Source: Chthoniobacter flavus
GTDB taxonomy: Bacteria; Verrucomicrobiota; Verrucomicrobiia; Chthoniobacterales; DYNR01
DNA: 19,965 bases
Direction of reading: 5' to 3'
Assembly (NCBI GenBank): GCA_020720945.1
Contig: DYNR01000003.1
Span: 1 to 19,965 of the forward strand
The position numbers were made by a program, and so were the translations under genes. The notes beneath the pieces were generated by a model that did not search any database, was not told where the DNA came from, and saw only the letters and a program-made list of their open reading frames with translations. This document shows, piece by piece, positions 13,993 through 19,965 of the stretch. Positions within the stretch are counted from its first letter, which is position 1. Each line of letters opens with the position of its first letter.

Positions 13993-16900
13993 TTTTCAAG
14001 TTCTTCCGTTGTCTCCGCCAGATCTGGTTCAAACACTTCCCGGTTTCGCTCTCCTTGCACGCGCTCACTTCTTCCGGGGTTCCTGCCACCACAATCTTCC
14101 CGCCCAACTCTCCCGCCCCCGGCCCAATGTCAATCACCCAATCCGCCTCTGCAATCAAATCCAAATGATGCTCGATCACCACGACCGTTCCGCCCTCGTC
14201 CACCAACCGGTGCAACACATCGACCAACCGCGCCACATCGGCGGCATGCAACCCGATCGTCGGCTCCTCCAAAACATAAAGCGTGGACTTCCCCGCCCGC
14301 CCTTTCCTCACCACCGTTTCTTTCAACGATGCCCTCGATGCCAGTTCCGCGACGAGCTTGATCCTCTGCGCCTCCCCGCCGCTCAAAGTCGGGCTCGGTT
14401 GCCCCAGCTTCAAATATCCCAACCCCGTCTCGTCCATAAGCTGCAACCCGCGTGCCACCTTCGGAACGGCATCGAAAAACGCGGCAGCCTCCGCTATCGT
14501 CATCCCCATCACATCCCCAATCGATTTTCCGCCGTAAAGAACCTCTTGCGTCTGACGGGAAAAACGGCTCCCCCCGCAGCTCTCGCACGGCATGTAGCTG
14601 GGCGGCAAAAAACTCATTTCCATCTTGATCACCCCCTGCCCGAGACACGCCTCGCACCGCCCGCCTTCCGTATTGAACGAAAAACGCCCCGCCGGATACC
14701 CCCGCATTTTTGACTCGGGCAACCCGGCGTAAAGCTTGCGTATCTCGTCGAAAACTTTAACATAAGTCCCTGGAGTAGAACGGGATGTCTTCCCGATCGG
14801 CGTCTGGTCAACCTCGGTCAAAAAACCGATCTCCCCGGCCCCTTCCAAACTCTTCCACTCCCCTCCCCACTTGCTTTTCTCCTTCCCCTTCTCCCGCATC
14901 GCATCTCGCAACGCCGGCAAAAACACCCCCCGCACGAGCGTGCTTTTCCCAGACCCCGAAACCCCGGTCACAACGCTCAAACACCCGATGGGAAAATCGG
15001 CATCCACGCAACGCAAATTGTGCTTTTCCGCCCCTTTGAGCCGCAACCATTTTGCCCCCGCAACATCCCTCCGGCTACCCCGCACAGGATGGCGCATCGG
15101 CTCGCGCAAATACTTCCCCGTCAAGGAAATCGGCGAGCGTTTGACATCTTCGATCGTCCCGTTAACCAGCACTTCGCCCCCACAAAAACCCGCCCCTGGC
15201 CCCAGATCGATGATCCGCGTCGCCCACCTCATCGTGTCTTCATCGTGCTCCACGATCAACAGCGAATTCCCTTTTTTCGCCAACGCTTCCAACGATTCTA
15301 ACAACCTCTCGTTGTCTCGCTGGTGCAACCCGATGGTCGGTTCGTCGAGCACATACAAAACCCCGCACAAATTGGAACCCAACTGCGCCGCCAAACGGAT
15401 GCGCTGCGATTCTCCTCCGCTCAATGTTTTTGCCGCCCGCCCGAGCGAAAGATAATCTAACCCCACCTCGACCAAAAACTTCAACCGCTGCGCAATCTCG
15501 GGAATCAAATCCCGGGCGATCTCGGCATCTTGCCCCGTAAATTTGATTTTCTTTACCCATTCCAAACTTTGCCTCGCACTCTTGGCGACGATTTCCCCGA
15601 TGGTCTGCCCATGCAACTGCACGGCGGACGCGATGGGGTTGAGACGCGAACCCTCGCAAATCGGGCAAGGGAACGCCTCCCCTTTTTCTAGCCCTTCATA
15701 GAGCTTCTCTTCTGCCAAATCGGCCTCCAGCGGCGAATCAAAATCTCGCTTCAACGCGCTCTTCCACACTTCGCCAAACCCCCTGCAATGCCCGCACCAA
15801 CCATGCGGCGAATGATACGAAAACAACCTCGGCTCAAGCTCCTCAAAAGCGACCCCGCAGGCAGGACAGTTCATCTCCGTGCTCAAAAGATAAAACTTCC
15901 CTCTCGCATCTTGCAACCGGCAAGCGCCTTTCCCGATCGCTACGGCGCGCCGCAATACTTCCTCCAAATCATCGCCTTTACCCACATCGCCCAATAACAC
16001 ATCGATCGTGTGCTCTTTGAATCGCTCGAGCTTGGTAAAACTCCCCACCGAAATCAACGCCCCATCCACGAGCAAATGGCGGAACCCTTGCTTTTCCGCC
16101 CACCGGGCAACTTCCGTGTGAAAACCTTTCCTCCCTTTGACCACCGGGGCAAACACGCGGATCCCCCCTTTTGCCAAAAGTTTTTCCGCCCTCGCCAACA
16201 CGGCGGAAAGCGTGTTTTTTTGGACTTCGACCCCGCAGTCGGGGCAGTGCTGGACCCCCAGCTTGGCAAACAGCAACCGCAAAAAATGATAGACTTCGGT
16301 CACGGTCGCTACCGTAGATTTCCCGCCTCCCCGCGTCACCCTCTGCTCGATGGCTACCGTGGGCGGCAACCCTTCGATCTTGTCCACTTCCGGCTTTTCG
16401 AGCTGGTCGATGAACTGCCGCGCATACGGCGACATGCTGTCGAGAAACCGCCTCTGCCCCTCCGCAAAAACGAGGTCGAACGCGAGCGTCGATTTCCCGG
16501 ACCCGCTCAACCCTGTCACCACAACAATCTCATCCCGAGGAATTTGCAGCGATATGTTTTTTAAGTTATGCTCTCTGGCCCCGGCGATTTCGATTCCGGC
16601 CAGCTTGCTTTTACCGCCCTCTTTTGCCACCGGCCACTCCGCCGCCACCGCGCCACCACGAAGGACCTCGCGCAAAAATCGCCCCGTGTGCGAACCCTCG
16701 CACCTGGCAACTTCTTCGGGCGTCCCCTCCGCGACGATCTTGCCCCCCAGGTCTCCGGCTTCGGGTCCGAGATCAATCAGGTAATCCGCAGACTTGATCA
16801 CTTCCAAATTGTGCTCGACGACGATGATGCTATATCCCTCGTCCACCAACCGCCGAAACACCCCCAACAACAACCGCACATCGTCGAAATGCAACCCCGT

Positions 16901-19540
16901 CGTCGGCTCGTCAAAAATCAAAAGTGCCCCGGTCTTTTCCAGTTTCTGGTCGAGCAGCCTGCGCACCAGCTTGAGCCTCTGGGATTCTCCGCCGCTCAAG
17001 GTGTTCACGGGTTGACCTAGACGCAAATAATCGAGCCCGACTTCTGCCAACAAGCGCAACGGCCCGGTGATTTCTTTCCTTTTCTCTTTCCCTTCAAAAA
17101 ATAGAACCGCCTCGGCAGCAGTCATTTCTAAAACCTCATCGACGCTTTTTCCCCCCACCCGCACATCGAGCAACCTCTTGCGGTAACGCTTGCCCTCGCA
17201 CTCCGGGCACCGCAAAAACAAATCGCTCAAAAATTGCATTTCCACTTTCTCGAACCCTAGCCCCTGGCACCTCTCGCACCGCCCATTCCCGGAATTGAAA
17301 GAAAAACTGGACGCGGTGAAACCCGCCGAAACCGCCCCCTCCGATGCGCCGAACATCGCCCGGATTTCGTCGAACACCCCCAGGTAAACCGCGGGCGTGG
17401 AACGGGGCGTTTTGGACAGCGGCGACTGGTCCACCATCACCGCCTCTTCGATCTCCAACGGGCAATCCACTTCCCTGCAATACCCCGGTGCCTCTTCTTC
17501 CGAAAGGGGATTCAAATCGAGGTTCCGGTAGAGGACCCCGTTCACTAAAGAACTTTTCCCAGAACCGGAAACCCCTGTGACACAACAGAATACTCCCGTG
17601 GGAAAACGGACATCCAGCCGCTTCAAGTTGTGGTGGTTCACCCCTTTCAGCCCGATGAACCCCGTCGGCTTCTTCCTTTTTTTTGGCACGGGAATGGACT
17701 TCTTCCCGAAAAGGTAATCGGCGGTCAACGACCCCTCGCACGAACGGATTCCCGCAGCCTCCCCGGAATAAACAAGGTTCCCGCCTAGCACCCCTCTCCC
17801 CGGCCCGATGTCCACCAAATGATCGGCACTGCGGATGATCGCCTCTTCGTGCTCGACAACAATCAAAGTGTTGCCTTTGTCCCTCAACCCTTCCATCACC
17901 CCGATCAACTGCCCCACATCCCGCGGATGCAAACCCACGCTCGGCTCGTCCATCACAAAAAGCGTGTTGACCAGCGATGCGCCAAGACAGGAGGTCAAAT
18001 TCACTCTCTCCATCTCGCCCCCAGATAACGAACGCGACGGGCGGTCCAGCGTCAGATACCCGAGTCCGACCTGGTTCAAGTAGTTCAACCTCTTGCAGAT
18101 CTGCTCGCGCAACATCGTGCAACTCGCATCGCCGAGCGGCATTTTCATCCCCTCGATGACCCCTTCCAATTCCCGCACGGGCATCGCCGCCAATTCGGGC
18201 AATGTCGCTTTTTTCCCTCCCGGAATTTGAAAGCGGTATGCCGTGGTGTCTGGGCAATACCTCCCCCCGCCGCACGCCGGACACAGGCGGTAAGCCCGGT
18301 AACGGCTCAAAAGAACCCGCACATGCATTTTGTAAGTCCGGCTTTCCAACCACTCGAAATATCCCTTCACCCCATACCAGTCGCCGTCTTCCCACGCCTT
18401 CTGCGAATCCTTCCCCTCCCCGTCGAGCACAAACTTTTGCTCGTCTTCGGGTAACTCGTTGAACGGCAGATCGATATCGATCCCCCTCTTGCCGCAATGC
18501 CGCAGCAAATCTTGCTGGCACTCGGCGGAAAACCCGCTCTGAAAAGGCCTTACCAACCCTTCGGCAATGCTCGCCCCCCGGTCGGGTATCACTTTCTGGT
18601 AGTCGATCCCGATCGTCCTCCCAAAACCCCGGCACTCCGGACACGCCCCTTGCGGGTTGTTGAAACTAAAAAGCGCTGGGGTCGGCGGCCTCATGTCGCG
18701 GTCGCAATGCGCACAATGCCACCCCGTGGAAAATGGCTGTCGCAGCCCGCTACTCTCACCGATAACCGCCACCTTGCCTTGCCCGAACCGCAACGCCGTT
18801 TCTACAGCTTCGACCAAGCGCTTCTCTTTCTCTCTCCCCTCTCCTCCTCCCCCCACCCGGTCTTGCAGCACCTCGATCCTTTCGGGCAAAACCGCCGGCA
18901 CACTCTCGGCATCTGTCCGCACCACTTCGCCCCCAACCAAAATCCGCAGATACCCTTGCGAGTTCAAAAACGAAAAAAAATCCCGCACCTTGGCCGCCCC
19001 CCGGATCGCCCCCTTGCCCGCCACAAAAGGGAAAACCACCGATACCCCCTCGCCAGAAAACTGCGCAAGCATCTTTGCAACAATGGTTTCCGCCGTCTCC
19101 GGAGAAACGCCCTGCCCGCAGCTAGGGCAAAATCCTTCCGCTATTTTCGGAAGCAACGCCTTCAAATAATCGTTGATTTCCGTAATCGTCCCAACCGTGG
19201 AACGCGTGCTTTTTACATGGTTGCTCTGCTCGATCGCGATCGATGGAGGAATCCCGTCGATACCGTCCACGCGCGGCTTGTCCATCCGCTCCAAAAACTG
19301 GCGGGTGTAAGGACTGAAGGTCTCCACATACCTTCTCTGCCCCTCGGCATACACCGTGTCAAATGCAAAACTCGACTTTCCGCTCCCGCTGGGTCCCGTC
19401 ACCACAATGAGCTTGCCCAACGGCAACTCGACATCAAACCCGGCAAGATTATTCTGCCGCGCTCCGCTCACCGAAATGCTGTCTTTGACGACTCCCGAAG
19501 GAGTTTCGGGCTGACTGCCAAATACCGTTTCCTTAAGCAT
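13988..19540 (-). CDS. uvrA: UvrA excinuclease ABC subunit A, double-length tandem fusion
   Basis: An 1850-aa protein made of two complete UvrA units (about 1-975 and 976-1850), against roughly 940 aa for ordinary UvrA. UvrA is the damage-recognition ATPase of nucleotide excision repair and normally acts as a dimer with UvrB. Each unit has two ABC modules. Walker A motifs are GPSGSGKS (49-56), then GVSGSGKS near 663, GLSGSGKS near 1015 and GVSGSGKS near 1532. LSGGE signatures lie near 505, 847, 1372 and 1717. Each unit keeps both zinc modules (for example CAHC...CPEC, CERC...CPEC, CPAC...CGHC, CEAC...CESC) and a region matching the UvrB-binding and insertion domains. Oddities are GGEMER instead of GGExQR in the first signature (Glu511) and LEEP instead of LDEP in the fourth Walker B (Glu1758). 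Similar double UvrA proteins are known in Chlamydia. No good Shine-Dalgarno site or SOS box was seen before ATG 19538-19540. Confidence 0.97.
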   Translation of the reverse strand: MLKETVFGSQPETPSGVVKDSISVSGARQNNLAGFDVELPLGKLIVVTGPSGSGKSSFAFDTVYAEGQRRYVETFSPYTRQFLERMDKPRVDGIDGIPPSIAIEQSNHVKSTRSTVGTITEINDYLKALLPKIAEGFCPSCGQGVSPETAETIVAKMLAQFSGEGVSVVFPFVAGKGAIRGAAKVRDFFSFLNSQGYLRILVGGEVVRTDAESVPAVLPERIEVLQDRVGGGGEGREKEKRLVEAVETALRFGQGKVAVIGESSGLRQPFSTGWHCAHCDRDMRPPTPALFSFNNPQGACPECRGFGRTIGIDYQKVIPDRGASIAEGLVRPFQSGFSAECQQDLLRHCGKRGIDIDLPFNELPEDEQKFVLDGEGKDSQKAWEDGDWYGVKGYFEWLESRTYKMHVRVLLSRYRAYRLCPACGGGRYCPDTTAYRFQIPGGKKATLPELAAMPVRELEGVIEGMKMPLGDASCTMLREQICKRLNYLNQVGLGYLTLDRPSRSLSGGEMERVNLTSCLGASLVNTLFVMDEPSVGLHPRDVGQLIGVMEGLRDKGNTLIVVEHEEAIIRSADHLVDIGPGRGVLGGNLVYSGEAAGIRSCEGSLTADYLFGKKSIPVPKKRKKPTGFIGLKGVNHHNLKRLDVRFPTGVFCCVTGVSGSGKSSLVNGVLYRNLDLNPLSEEEAPGYCREVDCPLEIEEAVMVDQSPLSKTPRSTPAVYLGVFDEIRAMFGASEGAVSAGFTASSFSFNSGNGRCERCQGLGFEKVEMQFLSDLFLRCPECEGKRYRKRLLDVRVGGKSVDEVLEMTAAEAVLFFEGKEKRKEITGPLRLLAEVGLDYLRLGQPVNTLSGGESQRLKLVRRLLDQKLEKTGALLIFDEPTTGLHFDDVRLLLGVFRRLVDEGYSIIVVEHNLEVIKSADYLIDLGPEAGDLGGKIVAEGTPEEVARCEGSHTGRFLREVLRGGAVAAEWPVAKEGGKSKLAGIEIAGAREHNLKNISLQIPRDEIVVVTGLSGSGKSTLAFDLVFAEGQRRFLDSMSPYARQFIDQLEKPEVDKIEGLPPTVAIEQRVTRGGGKSTVATVTEVYHFLRLLFAKLGVQHCPDCGVEVQKNTLSAVLARAEKLLAKGGIRVFAPVVKGRKGFHTEVARWAEKQGFRHLLVDGALISVGSFTKLERFKEHTIDVLLGDVGKGDDLEEVLRRAVAIGKGACRLQDARGKFYLLSTEMNCPACGVAFEELEPRLFSYHSPHGWCGHCRGFGEVWKSALKRDFDSPLEADLAEEKLYEGLEKGEAFPCPICEGSRLNPIASAVQLHGQTIGEIVAKSARQSLEWVKKIKFTGQDAEIARDLIPEIAQRLKFLVEVGLDYLSLGRAAKTLSGGESQRIRLAAQLGSNLCGVLYVLDEPTIGLHQRDNERLLESLEALAKKGNSLLIVEHDEDTMRWATRIIDLGPGAGFCGGEVLVNGTIEDVKRSPISLTGKYLREPMRHPVRGSRRDVAGAKWLRLKGAEKHNLRCVDADFPIGCLSVVTGVSGSGKSTLVRGVFLPALRDAMREKGKEKSKWGGEWKSLEGAGEIGFLTEVDQTPIGKTSRSTPGTYVKVFDEIRKLYAGLPESKMRGYPAGRFSFNTEGGRCEACLGQGVIKMEMSFLPPSYMPCESCGGSRFSRQTQEVLYGGKSIGDVMGMTIAEAAAFFDAVPKVARGLQLMDETGLGYLKLGQPSPTLSGGEAQRIKLVAELASRASLKETVVRKGRAGKSTLYVLEEPTIGLHAADVARLVDVLHRLVDEGGTVVVIEHHLDLIAEADWVIDIGPGAGELGGKIVVAGTPEEVSACKESETGKCLNQIWRRQRKNLKS

Positions 19541-19559
19541 TTTTCAAATTGCAAACAAA

Positions 19560-19598
19560 GCAGGGAAAACCAGCGAGTTTAACGCTATAACCCCCTGC
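19560..19598 (-). promoter_or_regulatory. Possible hairpin in the uvrA 5' leader
   Basis: On the minus strand, GCAGGG (19593-19598) can pair with CCCTGC (19560-19565). Between them a second small stem, AGCG with CGCT, encloses TTAAACT. The structure ends 19 nt before the uvrA ATG. The sequence after it is only loosely T-rich (TTTGTTTG), so it is not a standard terminator. It may be a leader structure or chance. Confidence 0.25.
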
Positions 19599-19787
19599 CT
19601 ACCAATTACTTCTGTTTTTTTATCCGCGCTCATCTACGACATCTGAAGTTCTTTTTTTTTCGTTGAGGAACCAGATAAACCAGCCGAAGAGACCCCAAAA
19701 AAATGCAAACGAAAAGCCACGCTGGCGGTATCAAGAAAACGGGCGGATTGCGTCAAGCCATCGAAACGACTCCCCAAAGGCCACTCT

Positions 19788-19828
19788 AAAAAAACGAACT
19801 TCCTGCCAGCAATCCTGCCAGCAGGAAG
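19788..19828 (-). terminator. Strong rho-independent terminator of the Lys-rich gene
   Basis: On the minus strand a 30-nt hairpin (19799-19828) has outer arms CTTCCTGC and GCAGGAAG and pairs further inward to 13 bp, with two G-U wobbles and a GGAT loop. It is followed by TTCG and seven T (19788-19794). It lies 43 nt after the stop of the gene at 19872-19965, so it ends that transcript before uvrA. Confidence 0.85.
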
Positions 19829-19871
19829 AAAGTCTTCTAAAATATCGCCACCTCGCAAACGAGATCGCTTT

Positions 19872-19965
19872 TTACTTCTTGCCGCTTTTCTTGGCGGGCG
19901 CAGCAACGGGCTTGGCCGCCACTTTCGCAACTGGTTTAGCTGCCGGCTTCGCAACCTCTTTCGCC
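19872..19965 (-). CDS. C-terminal end of a Lys/Ala/Pro-rich, probably DNA-binding protein (5' end outside window)
   Basis: The last 30 codons before TAA (19872-19874) encode a low-complexity basic tail of Ala, Lys, Pro and Val ending AKKSGKK, with repeated AKPVA-like units. Such tails are typical of bacterial histone H1-like proteins and of HU-family proteins with basic extensions, which bind DNA or RNA without sequence specificity; basic tails also occur on some ribosomal proteins. The folded part of the protein lies outside the window, so the family cannot be decided. A strong intrinsic terminator follows, which suggests a highly expressed, separately transcribed gene. Confidence 0.7.
   Translation of the reverse strand, partial: AKEVAKPAAKPVAKVAAKPVAAPAKKSGKK

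Larger units (their letters stand above)
19541..19871. other. Intergenic stretch upstream of uvrA
   Basis: These 331 bp have no believable gene. The reading frames here are shadows with no ribosome-binding site or codon bias. It holds the terminator of the upstream Lys-rich gene (19788-19828), a potential hairpin just before uvrA (19560-19598), and presumably the uvrA promoter. A weak candidate on the minus strand is TTGACG followed after 18 bp by GATACC (about 19724-19756), over 180 nt before the start codon. Poly-A and poly-T tracts are present but unassigned. Confidence 0.5.

Noticed and set aside
17136..18644. 502-codon minus-strand frame inside uvrA
   Set aside because: It is another frame of the same strand, with low-complexity Gly/Arg/Asp composition, while the uvrA frame here encodes intact ABC motifs.
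18497..19582. 361-codon plus-strand open frame opposite uvrA
   Set aside because: Fully antisense to conserved UvrA sequence, with no recognisable domain, Arg/Pro-rich composition and no ribosome-binding site. It is a by-product of codon composition on the other strand.

Overview
The window looks like a bacterial chromosome segment, most likely from the Planctomycetes-Verrucomicrobia-Chlamydiae (PVC) group and probably Verrucomicrobiota. The main evidence is a double-length UvrA (1850 aa), an arrangement known from Chlamydia and relatives. A complex I operon with two NuoM-type subunits and a PilX/GspK-like gene with a Verrucomicrobia-like N-terminus fit this, but the assignment is an inference. 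Every gene I accept lies on the minus strand. The plus strand is strongly C- and A-rich, which produces many long but spurious plus-strand reading frames.

In transcription order (high to low coordinates): (1) 19872-19965 is the Lys/Ala/Pro-rich C-terminal end of a gene that starts outside the window, followed by a strong intrinsic terminator at 19788-19828. (2) A gene-free stretch leads into uvrA (13988-19540), one polypeptide holding two complete UvrA units, each with two ABC modules and two zinc modules. (3) A 7-bp tandem repeat overlaps the uvrA stop codon, followed by a classical short-chain dehydrogenase/reductase (13188-13892). (4) A leader of about 200 bp, which may encode a 28-aa basic peptide, precedes a compact complex I operon in the order nuoA-B-C-D-I-H-J-K-L-M-M-N (12988 to 778). 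Most junctions are 4-bp ATGA overlaps. (5) A 115-bp gap separates nuoN from the first 220 codons of a pilin-like membrane protein that runs off the left edge.

The complex I operon is the most interesting part. It encodes the quinone-reducing arm (B, C, D, I) and the membrane arm (A, H, J, K, L, M, M, N), but no NuoE, NuoF or NuoG, the NADH-oxidising module. The D-I junction is a tight ATGA overlap, so the absence does not look like a recent deletion. There are two different NuoM-type antiporter subunits in tandem, and NuoL carries an apparent extension of about 26 residues in its lateral-helix region, roughly what a longer membrane arm would need. The second NuoM has Leu (L219) in place of the otherwise near-invariant TM7 lysine. 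Together these suggest a long-arm '2M' type complex I whose electron donor module is encoded elsewhere or replaced, and whose extra antiporter unit may not pump in the standard way.

I saw no tRNA, rRNA, CRISPR array, insertion sequence or phage gene.
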